From Yponomeuta sedellus (taxonomy: Eukaryota > Arthropoda > Insecta > Lepidoptera > Yponomeutidae): a DNA stretch of 64,000 bases. Below, piece after piece: positions 20,515 through 30,624 of this stretch (positions are counted from its first letter, which is position 1; each line of letters begins with the position of its first letter). The notes beneath the pieces were generated by a model. The model had not been told where the DNA came from. It was given only the letters and a program-made list of their open reading frames with translations, and made no database searches. The stretch is from NCBI GenBank assembly GCA_934045075.1, contig OW203738.1, forward strand, positions 868,001 to 932,000, read 5' to 3'. The position numbers and the translations under genes were made by a program.

Positions 20515-21540
20515 TATTTAGAATAGAATAGAATAGAAATGTTTATTACCAAAACACACAACAATTAACAAAAATAGTATCAACAGACAATCAACATTGT
20601 TTTGTTTAGACTGCTTCTAACCATATTTATCAATCTATCTAAAGTCGGTCTTACTACAGTCGGTCGCAAAGGCTAAGCTATTGTCAAAATTAGTCCGAAG
20701 CAACGTGGCCGCTTAGTAAACAAGCAGTCAAGCACGTTAGAGCATAAACTTAGTTAAGGCCCGATCCGGTTGCCAGATGCCATAACTAGACGCTAAGCCT
20801 ACGGATTACGTCCTGGTTGGAAATTGACTATATGGGAATGCCTGACAGCAGATTCCGGTCCCAAATAGGTTAAAGCGTCTAATTCAAAGACCAATATTAA
20901 GGTAACAAGACCACTCGCTAACGTTAAAGAAAAATATCGTGAGGAAACCTGAGTGTCTGAGGTGTTCAACTGTTGGCAACTCTAGCATGTGTACCAACAT
21001 TGAGAAATTCATTCCCTCCAAAGCAGCATGAATGAGTGCACATGCAATACCTACCTTATTTTTATTTAATTACTAGCCGATCCAGCGAACTTCAAACCGC
21101 CTAACAGTCGATTCTCTAATTTTATTTTTCTCACCGTAAAAACCATCTTCGTACTTCAAGGAATATTCTCTCGACTTTTGCGCTTACCAACACATTCAGC
21201 GATTCATTTTTATATTATAGAAGAAAGAAGATAGGTATGTTTAGTTTGTTTGATGCTTCCATCAGCAACATACAAAACATGGTCCTGCGAGCCGGATTAT
21301 GTTTTGCAGCATATACGTATGAGTACGCATTTTAATAATAAATTCCACACAACAGAATAACTTGTCCTGGTGCCTAACTAGGGTACCCTGATAACAGAAA
21401 AAGAGAAAAGACATTACAAACTTGGAAATACCCTCAGAATATAGCTGTATTATTCTAAACGTAGACTTTACTTTTCTCTTACAACATTAGTATCAAGTAA
21501 CATAATCGTAACAAAAGACAACGAGATATTAATTTCCCTT
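20515..21540. other. No gene; scattered repeat fragments
   Basis: GAATAGAATAGAATAG (20520) precedes a reversed LINE-tail-like stretch. A SINE-C core fragment (AAATATCGTGAGGAAACCTG) lies at about 20931-20960. A possible Helitron-like start (TTACTAGCCGATCCAGCG) lies at about 21070. I find no coding sequence. Confidence 0.4.
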
Positions 21541-21549
21541 ATAAGAATA

Positions 21550-21733
21550 TTGGAACAATCATTTGTCCGAATCGGAGCGGCATTTGACCAAATCTTTTAG
21601 CTGTCTATAGTTGCCTTAGATTGAATAATTTAATTATCATCTTAAGAAGATTATTTGAACAAATGTTGGACCAATCATTTGGCCAAACCCGAGCAGCTCA
21701 TGGTCCATTCGGCTGGTTATCTATACTTATAAA
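21550..21733 (+). repeat. Two copies of a short dispersed repeat
   Basis: Copies at 21550-21618 and 21665-21730 share AATCATTTGGCCAAACCCGA-like boxes and CTATAGTT/CTATACTT. A third copy lies at 22838-22904, on the other side of the mariner foldback. Confidence 0.6.
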
Positions 21734-21749
21734 TAATCAAACGGAATTG

Positions 21750-21811
21750 GAAATAAACTTTTTGTATCTAATGCTACTAAATAGTAGCATTAGATACCAT
21801 AAGTTTATTTC
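21750..21811. repeat. Palindrome, 29-bp arms, 4-bp spacer
   Basis: Arms around AAAT with inner part GTATCTAATGCTACT. There are only two mismatches. Confidence 0.85.
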
Positions 21812-21935
21812 GAATTCTAAATACGACCAATTCTTATAAACAAGACATAAATTAAATTTATTAATTAAGTATAGTACCTATTATTATTATTATTTACATA
21901 CTAAATAACAACTATCGTTAGTTAACTTATTTAGT

Positions 21936-22708
21936 ATTAGGGGTTAAAGTATGAAATTGCCGTTTTATTGCAATAGGTTCTTTGAATTGACATAGAATCT
22001 TTATGGTTTGAGGTTTTCGAATGAAACTTTTTTCAAATGGTTTCTATGATGTTCTTTTTTTAAAAAATGTGAAACATTTGAATATCGACTTTCAATTGTT
22101 TTTGTTGTTCAATTTAGACAAGAAAGATGGATACTGCGAAAATTCGAGTGATTTTTGAATACGAGTTCCGACGCGGAACTTACGCGAAAAAAACAGCCCG
22201 CAATATCAATGCTGCGTTTGGAGAGGGGTCTACCAATGAACGCACCATGCGATTTTGGTTTAAACGCTTTCGTGATGGAAATTTCGACTTAAAGAACGAG
22301 CCACGAGGAAGACCGCCCACACAGGTGAATAACGATGAATTAAGAGAGATAGTGGAAGCCGATCCTAGTCAAACTACCCAGGAATTAGCGGCAGAGTTTA
22401 ACGTCATTAGTAGACCCCTCTCCAAACGCAGCATTGATATGGCGGGCTGTTTCTGCCGCGTTAGTTCCGCGTCGGAACTCGTATTCAAAAATCACTCGAA
22501 TTTTCGCAGTATCCATCTTTCTTGTCTAAATTGAATAACAAAAACAATTGAAAGTCGATATTCAAATGTTTCGTATTTTTTAAAAAAGAACATCATAGAA
22601 ACCATTTGAAAAAAGTTTCATTCGAAAACCTCAAACCATGAAGATTCTATGTCAATTCAAAGAACCTATTGCAATAAAACGGCAATTTCATACTTTAACC
22701 CCTATTAT
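21936..22708. mobile_element. Mariner foldback (head-to-head 5' ends)
   Basis: Arms 21936-22233 and 22410-22708 (about 298 bp) are inverted copies of the 5' end of a mariner transposon, beginning TTAGGGGTTAAAGTATGAAA next to TA dinucleotides. The 176-bp centre is single-copy transposase sequence. Both ends are left ends, so no normal right end exists. Confidence 0.85.
22127..22420 (+). pseudogene. Mariner transposase N-terminus, truncated
   Basis: About 95 residues survive: a paired helix-turn-helix region with KIRVIFEYEFRRGTYAKKTA, ERTMRFWFKRFRDGNFDL and the linker EPRGRPPTQVNNDELREIVE. This domain binds the terminal inverted repeats in mariner/Tc1 transposases. The sequence breaks after AAEFNV, where the inverted arm begins, so the catalytic DDD domain is absent. 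The frame then runs by chance into the antisense arm until a stop at 22534. It resembles the cecropia/SETMAR branch by eye. It could at most give a DNA-binding peptide. Confidence 0.85.
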
Positions 22709-22837
22709 TAACATATTATTATATACAAAAAGGGTTTTACATAAAAAAAACTCTGAACCACTGCCGTTGGGGAGTGTTCCCAAAACGCTTGCGGCAGCTG
22801 CATTACTCCTCTGAATGGCAAACATAATTTAACAGAT

Positions 22838-22904
22838 ATTGGACCAACCAGTTGGCCAAACCGGAGCGCCGTTTGGTCCACTCGTTTGCTAGTCTATAGT
22901 TACT
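22838..22904 (+). repeat. Third copy of the TTGGCCAAACCGGAGC repeat
   Basis: ATTGGACCAACCAGTTGGCC and GTCTATAGTTACTGTA match 21550-21733. Confidence 0.55.
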
Positions 22905-22997
22905 GTACAACTGAATGGTCCCGCTTGCCAACTGTCGCCGCTGCTGCCTATTGTCCTGTTAACTTGCTACTGGAACTTTGCTTAGCTTTCACTATAT

Positions 22998-23200
22998 AAC
23001 TAGTCAAATCAACCCTTGTATGTCCCCACTGTTGGGGAACGGGTCTCTTTCTGCATCGCAGGAAGGTTAGTCCATACTCCACCACGGGGGTCAAATGCGG
23101 GTTGGTGGAGGTTTGTAAGACAGTGGCGTGCCTTTATGTCAGATGTTATAAAGCCGCTCGTAAGGCCTCTGACATGACTTTGAAACTGCCAATACAGATT
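22998..23200 (-). mobile_element. 5S-SINE, 3' body
   Basis: TCAACCCTTGTATGTCCCCA to AAGCCGCTCGTAAGGCCTC. It is 5'-truncated, without the 5S-like head. Confidence 0.78.
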
Positions 23201-23311
23201 AAATACCATACTCCATACTATATAATTAGCTAGTGCTTCGATTAAAAAGGATGTGAAATACCACCTGAACCAGTGTCACACAACATTGAGGATCAACATT
23301 GGAGTATCGTT

Positions 23312-23622
23312 ATACTATTTTTATTTTTAATGCACTAACCCGTGCTAAGAACAATTTTAAAAACCTATTTACAAGCTAAAAATCCCACCCATGCCGGGAT
23401 TCGAACCCGCGACCTCTGGCTACGTAACTGCAAAGTAGGTACTCGGGGCTGTAAGTGATGCAATTTACTTCAGCCAGATGTCGCTGCCTGTACGTAATAC
23501 AGATAATAGTGTAAAGTGGTTCGAAATTTCACTGATGTCGGTGAGTCACCCATTAGCTCAGTTTGAAAGAGCGCTGGCACGGATAGTCAGAGGTCGCCGG
23601 TTCGAATCCCGGCATCGGTGGA
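23312..23622 (-). mobile_element. hpSINE copy 8, main part (split by the LINE)
   Basis: Holds the inverted terminus (CTATTTTTATTTTTAATGCA), a short antisense tRNA-like half and a full sense tRNA-like half ending at GGAATTTT. The remaining 30 bp lie at 28141-28171, beyond the LINE. The duplication AGTATCGTT at 23303-23311 and 28172-28180 belongs to this SINE. Confidence 0.88.
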
Positions 23623-23884
23623 ATTTTATTTTTTTATTTTTTTTTTTATTTTTTTATTTTATTATTTATCAAAGCCCACAGCACAAAACAATATAAAATA
23701 AGTAAATAAATGTAGGCCAAACATAGGCCAATTACGGACTAATATTTTTTTATACTAATCTTATTTACGAAACACAAAGCAGGCAACAGAGTTGCCTGGT
23801 CTTAGTTATATTAAACAAGGTTTTGAATACCAAAATTAAGAATATCAAAATCAACATAATTCATGCAAAACATTTCGGCGCCTG

Positions 23885-23947
23885 TATGTGTATGTAAGTG
23901 TGTGTGTATGTGTGTGTGAGGGTGTGTTTGTGTGTGTGTGAGAGAGA
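23885..23947 (+). repeat. GT-rich microsatellite in the LINE 3' region
   Basis: TGTATGTGTATGTAAGTGTG and further TGTG runs, ending in GAGAGAG. Confidence 0.7.
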
Positions 23948-23972
23948 TTGAAGAGAAAGTCTGAAGTTCAAG

Positions 23973-26918
23973 TTATTTGATGTTTTTTATGGTTTTTATG
24001 ACCTGGTGTCTGAAAGCTTCTTGAGATACATGAAATATATCAATGTCTGAAAAAGATTGATTATAAGTTTTTGGCAAGCGACAACTTATGGAATTCTGAG
24101 CGTAATTCGTGTGGACAAAAGGAACGTGAAAGAGACTGCGGATATCATGTCTAGTGCGAGTAGATGGGGCTCGTAAATTTAATAAAGTATTAACTAATTC
24201 AGGACTGTCAGCAATGCCGTTGCAGATTTTGTATAAAAACTGCATGTCTAAGACTATACGCCGATCAATAAGAGTCATAATGTTATGCCTCTGACAAGAA
24301 GTCAAATAGTCGTCGTTGGGGTAACCAGATCTGTAATTAAGATGACGTAAAAAAATTTTCTGAAGTCGCTCAACTAGATCTTGATAAATAATATACTGCG
24401 GATTCCAAATACAACTGCAGTACTCCAATATGCTTCTAACATAAGCATAGTACAGAACGCAGAGACTTTTTGGGTTTTTGAAAGGTTTACTGACCCTAAG
24501 AATAAAACCCAGACTTCTAAAAGCCCTGTTAGTGATAGCCTCAATGTGATCCTGGAATGTTAGCTTAGAGTCTAAAAGCACTCCCAAATCACGTATTGAA
24601 GTAACTTTTTGAATTTGTGAAGTATTGATATAGTAAATGTGGTTGATAGGTTTGGTACTCCTCGTAAAACTGACTTGATTACACTTCGCAGCATTAACGT
24701 TGATCCTGTTATTAAGATAATATATTGTCAAGCGATTAAGATCCTCTTGCAGATGAAGACAGTCCTGAGTCGATTTGATTCTCATGTAAATTTTCTTATC
24801 GTCAGCAAACAAGAGAAACTTAGCATGCCTAAAACAATTTCCAATATCGTACAGATAGGCTACATAGAGGAGCGGTCCCAATATTGACCCTTGCGGGACC
24901 CCAGACGGTACAGGGATAAAATCAGACTTTAGATCACCTATTACTACTGCCTGACTTCTGTTGTTGATATAAGATTCAGTCCAGCGGAGCAGATCACCTC
25001 TAATGCCTAGCATTTCAAGTTTCTGTAATAGTATTATGTGATCCACGCGGTCGAACGCTTTCTCAAAGTCAGTGTAAATTACATCTAATTGTCCTCCGCC
25101 ATCCATACCCCTGAGAATAGCATCAACGAAAATAGCAAGATTGGTAGTAGTTGATTTATGTCGCACAAAACCATGCTGTTCACTAGGTATATTGAGAGAA
25201 ATGTTCGAGTAAATATGGTTATGTACCACCTTTTCCATTACCTTGCTGAAAACGTTTAAAATTGAAATAGGCCTGTAATGTTCTACGTGAATCTTAGCAC
25301 CTTTCTTATGTACCGGAACAATATGTGCTACCTTCCAAATTTCCGGTACCACTCCTTCTCGAAACGATTTATTAAAAATTATGGCTAATGGTTTAACAAG
25401 TGATACGGCACAATTAGTCACTAGTATAGAAGGAATTCCGTCACTGCCAGGTCCCTTACTTTTATCAATATTGCTTAGCAATTTGAGAAGGTAGTCTTCC
25501 GACACCTCAACAGATGATAAAACTTGTAGATGTGAAGGTTCAGGCAAATCCATTCTAGAGTAAGAATCGGCAGGGACACTAAACGTTTTACCAAAGTATT
25601 GACTAAATGCGTTGCAAATATCTAGTTGAGTAGTGAGTATTTTAGTATCGTAATTCATGTTTTTGGGGTAACCAGATGCGTCCTTTCGACGCGATCTTAC
25701 GTAAGACCATACAAGCTTAGGATTGTGTTGTATACCTTCTTCGGCTGATTGTATATGTTTAGCAAAACATTCCTCCAGCACTCTTTTTTGTCTTCTACGT
25801 AAGAGGCTGAAGGCATCATAATCTGAGGGATTTTTATGCTTTTTCCAAAATTTATGATACTTTGTTTTCTCCTTAATTATGTTTATTAGCGCCTTACTGT
25901 ACCACACAGGGTATTGATATGAATTACTAGCCAATACCTTAGGTACGAATCTATCAATTGCTTCATGAAGACACGAGTACAATTGGGAGACCGCCTCATC
26001 CACCGTGCCTCCGGCAAGATTGGACCAATCATAATTCGAGATGTGTTTATTGATAGCTATGTAGTCTCCCTTTGGAAACTTATACTTAAGACTTTTAGTA
26101 ATTGGTACAGTTGCAATCGAGATATCGACCGACTCAATTTCCAGAGCTGGGTGGAAGCGATCTTCATCAACAGCAGGGGTAAGAGCCACACAAATCTCCA
26201 CAGCAAAGTTAGAAAATACCAGATCCAAAACGTTGCCACAGCTATTTTTAAATTTATTAGATTGATTTAACCCCAGGAAACTCATATGATTAACCAACTC
26301 TGTAGCAGAATTCTGTATTTCAATCGAGCCCCTTTTTATGCATAACGGTTCACCTAAGTCCCAGTTCAAACACGGTAAATTAAAATCACCCAATATCATG
26401 AAATAGTCATCGGAGTGACATTGCGTGACGTTACTAAGTGCCTCAAGAAAATTGTTTACTCGTAGGGGTAGGTTACGATCAGGAGGTATATATACGAGTG
26501 CAATATGTAGGTTGCGTTGGGCACCCAACGTTTCCCTTGGAATAGTCAGCCAGAGACATTCGTGATCGTCGCGCTGCCAGTCCGTTTGTGCGCGCGCGCA
26601 AAGTGAGTGTGTAACAAGCGCCATCACGCCACCGCCCGCTCCAGGCGTGTCACGGTCCCTACGAAATACCTGGTAATGATTGAGGTCGGTTAATTCAGAA
26701 TTTAAAATGCTGCTGCAAAGCTTAGACTCGGTGACAAGAACAATTTCATAGTTAAAGCCTGACATACTGTTATAGAAAGTTGTCGTTTTGGTTCGCAATC
26801 CATTTACATTTTGGTAAAATAAGCGCAATTTATCGAATTTTATAATTACTTTTAAATTTATAATCTGAGCATACTGTGGTATGTGACAACAATGGATTAT
26901 GACCCAACCAGCGACCAC
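23973..26918 (-). CDS. LINE ORF2: AP endonuclease and reverse transcriptase
   Basis: 981 codons, open throughout. The endonuclease part (about residues 30-260) shows YQNVNGLRTK, VTESKL and LGDFNLP near residue 176, the usual Mg-binding positions of the apurinic-endonuclease fold that nicks the target. The reverse transcriptase (about 470-760) shows SKGPGSDGIP, VHKKGAKIHVEHYRPISIL, YTDFEKAFDRVDH, SGVPQGSILGPLLY and FADDKKIY near residue 702, where the FADD box carries catalytic aspartates. The C-terminal part has RSILEYCSCIWNP. Order and spacing fit the Jockey/CR1 group. The first methionine is plausible but its N-terminal 25 residues are not conserved-looking. Whether the copy is active depends on ORF1 and its promoter, both damaged here. 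Confidence 0.95.
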   Translation of the reverse strand: MVAGWVIIHCCHIPQYAQIINLKVIIKFDKLRLFYQNVNGLRTKTTTFYNSMSGFNYEIVLVTESKLCSSILNSELTDLNHYQVFRRDRDTPGAGGGVMALVTHSLCARAQTDWQRDDHECLWLTIPRETLGAQRNLHIALVYIPPDRNLPLRVNNFLEALSNVTQCHSDDYFMILGDFNLPCLNWDLGEPLCIKRGSIEIQNSATELVNHMSFLGLNQSNKFKNSCGNVLDLVFSNFAVEICVALTPAVDEDRFHPALEIESVDISIATVPITKSLKYKFPKGDYIAINKHISNYDWSNLAGGTVDEAVSQLYSCLHEAIDRFVPKVLASNSYQYPVWYSKALINIIKEKTKYHKFWKKHKNPSDYDAFSLLRRRQKRVLEECFAKHIQSAEEGIQHNPKLVWSYVRSRRKDASGYPKNMNYDTKILTTQLDICNAFSQYFGKTFSVPADSYSRMDLPEPSHLQVLSSVEVSEDYLLKLLSNIDKSKGPGSDGIPSILVTNCAVSLVKPLAIIFNKSFREGVVPEIWKVAHIVPVHKKGAKIHVEHYRPISILNVFSKVMEKVVHNHIYSNISLNIPSEQHGFVRHKSTTTNLAIFVDAILRGMDGGGQLDVIYTDFEKAFDRVDHIILLQKLEMLGIRGDLLRWTESYINNRSQAVVIGDLKSDFIPVPSGVPQGSILGPLLYVAYLYDIGNCFRHAKFLLFADDKKIYMRIKSTQDCLHLQEDLNRLTIYYLNNRINVNAAKCNQVSFTRSTKPINHIYYINTSQIQKVTSIRDLGVLLDSKLTFQDHIEAITNRAFRSLGFILRVSKPFKNPKSLCVLYYAYVRSILEYCSCIWNPQYIIYQDLVERLQKIFLRHLNYRSGYPNDDYLTSCQRHNIMTLIDRRIVLDMQFLYKICNGIADSPELVNTLLNLRAPSTRTRHDIRSLFHVPFVHTNYAQNSISCRLPKTYNQSFSDIDIFHVSQEAFRHQVIKTIKNIK

Positions 26919-27140
26919 CGTGATACAAGCAACAACAGGAATTTAAGATTAATTCAGGTTTTTTCTTCAGTGTAGGTGAGTGAGCAAAAACTTTAAATAT
27001 TGAGTTAAACGTGTAAAGTGCAGTGTAGTGTATTGTGTTCGTGTTTGTGTTTGTGAATGATGGTGAATTTCTTAGTAGTATTATTGGCAGCACCTTACAA
27101 ACTATTGATAATTGTAAGTACATAAAATAAACACAAAAAA

Positions 27141-28140
27141 TCAAGACACAATTTTCTTCAGGTCTGTTTCTGTTGAGATAGGTATCGCCGGCGATTTGTC
27201 GTTTCTCCGTACATATATACGACAGTTTTTTGTCCATGTATAGTGAAAAGCGCATTCCTTTGCTTTTGCTTTACAGGCTTGCAAAAGTTTTTTGTTATTT
27301 AGCGTCAGGTGTTCGTTGACGTATATGCGGGTAGATTCACCACTAAAGCCCAGCTTGGCTGTGTACAAGTCACGGCATTTGCGCGCCAATGAGTATACAA
27401 GGTCTTTTGTTTTCCTCTGTCTGAAACGTACGATAAGCGAGCGCGGACGACCAACTATTGGTCGGAATGGCTGTACACGGTGTGCAAATTCGATGTCGTT
27501 AGTAGCGAGTTCGACACCAATAATTTTTGCAATTTTTTGTACTAATCCTTCGGTGGATTCACCTTCCGACTCGGGGATCCCACTAAGCTCGAGGTTTTGT
27601 AGACGCGCCCATTGTTGCTGTTGATGACTTTCACGTTCGAGCGTAGCAAGACGCACTTCCATGCCTTTGCATTGGCTAAGCAAGTTTTTGTTCTCCGACA
27701 AAGCAGCCTTGACTTCAGAGTCGCTTTTGTTTAGTGACGCCCTCAACTTTTCATTTTCACCTCTCACCTCAGTTAAACTAGATTGCAACTTAGCCATCCG
27801 GACTTTAAAGGATTTTAGTTCGGCGCTTATTACTTCACGTACTATTATTGGTAGTTCTTCTTTTATAATGCGAAGGATATCAGCTCGGAGTTGTGAAGAA
27901 TAACATGAACTCACTGGTATCTCAGTAAGGGAGGGCTGTGTGTCGCTAGATGTTACAGTTGTAGGCCTCCGGTGCGTGATGTTAGGTTCATCTACTGCGC
28001 TAGGTTTTACAGGAGTGTTACTATTGTCCCCTCTGGGCTGTTTGGACTTACATTGAGGACATTTCCAAGCTACCTGATTTTTAAAATTATGTTCCGTTAG
28101 ACCAACACATAAGTAGTGGAATAGTTGCGAGCATGACCGC
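27141..28140 (-). CDS. LINE ORF1, 5'-truncated: PHD-like finger, coiled coil, FP25K-like domain
   Basis: The LINE part of this frame begins inside a PHD-type zinc finger: CSQLFHYLCVGLTEHNF and WKCPQC remain, but the first Cys pair is gone. A long charged heptad-like stretch follows (LRASLNKSDSEVKAALSENK), a probable coiled coil for trimer or multimer assembly. The C-terminal part (IYVNEHLTLNNKKLLQACK, WTKNCRIYVRR) resembles the C-terminal domain of baculovirus FP25K proteins, a domain I know from ORF1 of insect LINEs. ORF1 proteins bind the element RNA. The frame stays open upstream to a start at 28197-28199, but those roughly 20 codons are hpSINE and flanking DNA, not LINE. It ends 222 bp before ORF2. 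Confidence 0.85.
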
Positions 28141-28171
28141 TTTTTATCCTCTAAATAGATTTTTAAAATAA
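28141..28171 (-). mobile_element. hpSINE copy 8, remaining terminus
   Basis: TTTTTATCCTCTAAATAGAT then TTTTAAAATA is the hpSINE end displaced 4.5 kb by the LINE, followed by the AGTATCGTT duplication at 28172-28180. Confidence 0.85.
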
Positions 28172-28180
28172 AGTATCGTT

Positions 28181-28755
28181 GTCCTTTTTTTTCAGACATT
28201 TAATTGGACATCTGTTTAACTTGTACGCTCATTGGATAAAACGTTTTTTGAATTAAAAGATAATTTTTTTCACTGTCTAAAGATATCGTCAAAAATCGCG
28301 TAGGACGTAGATAAGAATATTTACGATTGTATATGGATTAGATTATAAATCTAATTCATTTTATTTTTTGTAAAAATGCCTCTTGTATAAGCTGTCGGCT
28401 TTCCAATAAACAATAAAATTAAGCAAATTGCAAAGGATATCCCTAGCAGTGCAGCGCGGTAATGCTGCCAGCGTTATGGGAACCTTTAGGTCGGATATGT
28501 CTCGGGGCGGTTTGATTGACTTATTTTATTTAGTTTGTATTGTGTGTGTGCAATTTTGTTTGTTTATTTTATTGACTATTCTACTATTTTATTAATAGTA
28601 TTTTATATGATATGACGATACTGTTGTGGATTTCTATAGTTTAAGGCATTCTTTTGATTGCATGTGACATTTTTCAAAAAATACATTTGATAAAATTAAA
28701 TACATACATATGGTACACCCATACGACCCAAACACAATACCCTTCTTTTAAACGG
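28181..28755. other. No gene recognised
   Basis: AT-rich sequence right of the LINE/SINE composite. Confidence 0.4.
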
Positions 28756-28759
28756 TACT

Positions 28760-28905
28760 GCAGTCGGTAAAGGAGCACTAAATGTACACGTCCGTGCACA
28801 AAAAACGCGGCGCCGCGGGCCGTGAAACGAGCTCTCGGCGACTGTGTACACCTGCGGCCCGGGCCACCGGACACGCATCTGGACTGGACTGCGAGAGGGT
28901 AGTTA
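28760..28905. other. GC- and CpG-rich patch
   Basis: CG-dense stretch (AAAACGCGGCGCCGCGGGCC; CTGCGGCCCGGGCCACCGG) within AT-rich DNA. Frames over it are of low complexity. Promoter relic or unknown repeat. Confidence 0.3.
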
Positions 28906-29049
28906 AGGAAAAGCTTGCCCCAGTTTCATTGGAGTTTTATTTCTGTGCGTCGGGCTAGGCTTTTAGGGATCCTGCGGTCGCATTTGAAGTTGAACCCTTT
29001 TCTGATTGTTGTCAATACAACTGAAAGGCAGGAACAGGATCAAGTTAAT

Positions 29050-29205
29050 TAAATCCCGGGTTCAAATCCCGGCTGGGAACAAAAAAAAGCCAAGGTCTTG
29101 GACGTTTACATGTTTGTGATGTCGTTGTTTCTGGTTCCCACGACACAGGGTATCCTAGTGTGGGGCCAGACGCAATGTATGTGCCTGTATGTAAAATAAA
29201 ACAAA
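29050..29205 (+). mobile_element. SINE-B copy
   Basis: CCCGGGTTCAAATCCCGGCT (box B-like), TTACATGTTTGTGATGTCGT and AGGGTATCCTAGTGTGGGGC identify the family; the 5' part of the head is missing. Confidence 0.7.
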
Positions 29206-29280
29206 AAATATAATTTAACAAAAAATGTTAACACTCACTGCCCAGCGAAACATATCTTCGAAGCTTGCTACATCAGCAAG

Positions 29281-29505
29281 CACATGTCACGTCGGGGACA
29301 CCACTATAGGGAAGAGTGGGTGATCGCGCTTTTCCACTATAAAGGGAAATTTCCCGCCAGGCATCGTATGCCTAGGGACGGCCGGTCCAACTAGTGTTAG
29401 TCTGACGTTATATTTATGGTATGTCATTGAAACACTTTGATTGCGCGATGCAGGAACGTCGAAGTTTGTAGTGCGGGCGCAGAATTGACATATGCTAGCC
29501 ACAAG
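29281..29505 (+). repeat. Repeat family F, copy 1
   Basis: Shared over about 220 bp with 40420-40640: CACCACTATAGGGAAGAG, GGGAAATTTCCCGCCAGGCA, GGGACGGCCGGTCCAACT and ATTTATGGTATGTCATTGAA. I see no RNA polymerase III boxes or coding capacity. Family unknown to me. Confidence 0.7.
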
Positions 29506-29634
29506 TCCATTTCTTGAGGTTTCTGAAAAAAAAAAAATTGAAATATGCGGAGCTGACGGCATATATCCATTAGTGGAGAGGCACAGGAAGAAGGAGAAAT
29601 TTTATTATATATATCTGTGAATTTTTTTTTTTTT

Positions 29635-29890
29635 ACGCAGCATCTATATTTGTGTCCTACTGCTGGACAAAGGCCTCCCCCAATTCAGTCCAGAGTTTTT
29701 TGTCCTGGGCCGCCTCAGACCACTCCGGCAGATGGTTGTCGAGATCATAGTCTTCTAGGTCAGCCTCGATTTCAATGTCCGTCGTGTGTCACCTACTCGG
29801 TGGCGAGTTTCGCCCACCTATTCGGGTGCATTCGACTAACATGACAGCCCAGCTCCACTTCAGTTTCGCCATCTGGACACCCAAGTTGAT
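29635..29890 (-). pseudogene. LINE C-terminus, WQW/EAFVQQ family, decayed
   Basis: Minus-strand reading shows AKLKWSWAVMLVEC, then EWSEAAQDKKLWTELGEAFV and a QQ-stop. The pattern KW.WA.H ... W..AAQD...W..LGEA.VQQW is the last segment of an RTE-like insect LINE. Sister copies are at 48610-48860 and 54825-55080. Internal stops and lost linkers show decay. The plus-strand frames here are shadows. Confidence 0.65.
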
Positions 29891-30239
29891 TCTTATTAGG
29901 AAGTGAAGTTAAATAGAAATACACAATTGTGAGTAGGTATTCCCAAGTTAGCTAGCTCATGCAATTGCAGCTGTGTTTGCAAAGCTATCCAAAAACTGGT
30001 TAACCCGATTCTGTTTGGTTTTTATTGTAGTTTGCGATCGTACTTTTTAGTTTTTGTCGCTTTTTGTGAATACAGTTGCGAGCACAATCCAGCCACATAT
30101 ACTGGTGGACATGCCATTCACGCTTAGATTACGTAGAATATTTGGCACAATATTTGTATTTTTGTGCTAACACAAAAGTTTCACATGTTGACATCGGCGT
30201 CACAAAAAAATGCTGTTTTAAATCCGTGCATAGGCAGTC

Positions 30240-30302
30240 TTAACACGTACCTACTACTGCAGAGCTGTGCCCTTCTCTCTCAGAGAGAAATAGAGAGAGT
30301 CT
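30240..30302. repeat. Short SINE-C fragment
   Basis: TGTGCCCTTCTCTCTCAGAG resembles the GGGCACAG/TCTCAGAGAG half of SINE-C. Confidence 0.35.
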
Positions 30303-30404
30303 TAATGACTATAGATATGGGAGTAATGTTATAGTTCATTTTGGCTAGGACTGACTGGAATATCTTGATAAAATATATAAATTTTGTAAATCTTAACGTT
30401 TGCA

Positions 30405-30620
30405 GAAGGGCCCGTAAAGGTCGTCCCAGATGGGCATATATCGATTAAATACGGGATGTATCACAAAAGGGCAGGATAGAAAGTACCTACCCGTAACCGG
30501 AGTCCGTGCATGCAACGGCTAATGAACGTTGATGAAGCGAAGATGATCTATCGGATCGTTGCAAGTGGCAGTCCCTGGTCTCTGCCTACCCATCTAGGAT
30601 ACAGGTGTGAGGTTATGTTT
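30405..30620 (+). pseudogene. LINE C-terminus and 3' end, WFGHVER family, decayed
   Basis: GTCGTCCCAGATGGGCATAT matches the GRPRRTYID coding segment, and GCAAGTGGCAGTCCCTGGTC with TACAGGTGTGAGGTTATG the terminal codons and 3' end of the LINE at 13457-13912. The frame is broken by indels. Only this end was inserted or survives. Confidence 0.65.
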
Positions 30621-30624
30621 TTTA

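Larger units (their letters stand above)
23623..28140 (-). mobile_element. Jockey/CR1-type LINE, 5'-truncated, ORF2 open
   Basis: The minus-strand element ends in TAAAAAA-rich sequence (23623-23660) and includes a GT-rich tract at 23885-23947 in its 3' region. It carries ORF1 (5' end lost) and a full-length ORF2 without stops. It lies between two neighbouring positions of an hpSINE, so the unit is about 4.5 kb. Open frames after insertion suggest a young copy. Confidence 0.88.

Noticed and set aside
22420..22534. C-terminal part of the mariner frame as a novel domain
   Set aside because: These codons read the inverted 5' arm in antisense; the continuation is accidental.
27292..27903. Plus-strand frames of 110 and 80 codons within 27.3-27.9 kb
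   Set aside because: They are shadows of LINE ORF1 on the opposite strand, which has the recognisable domains.
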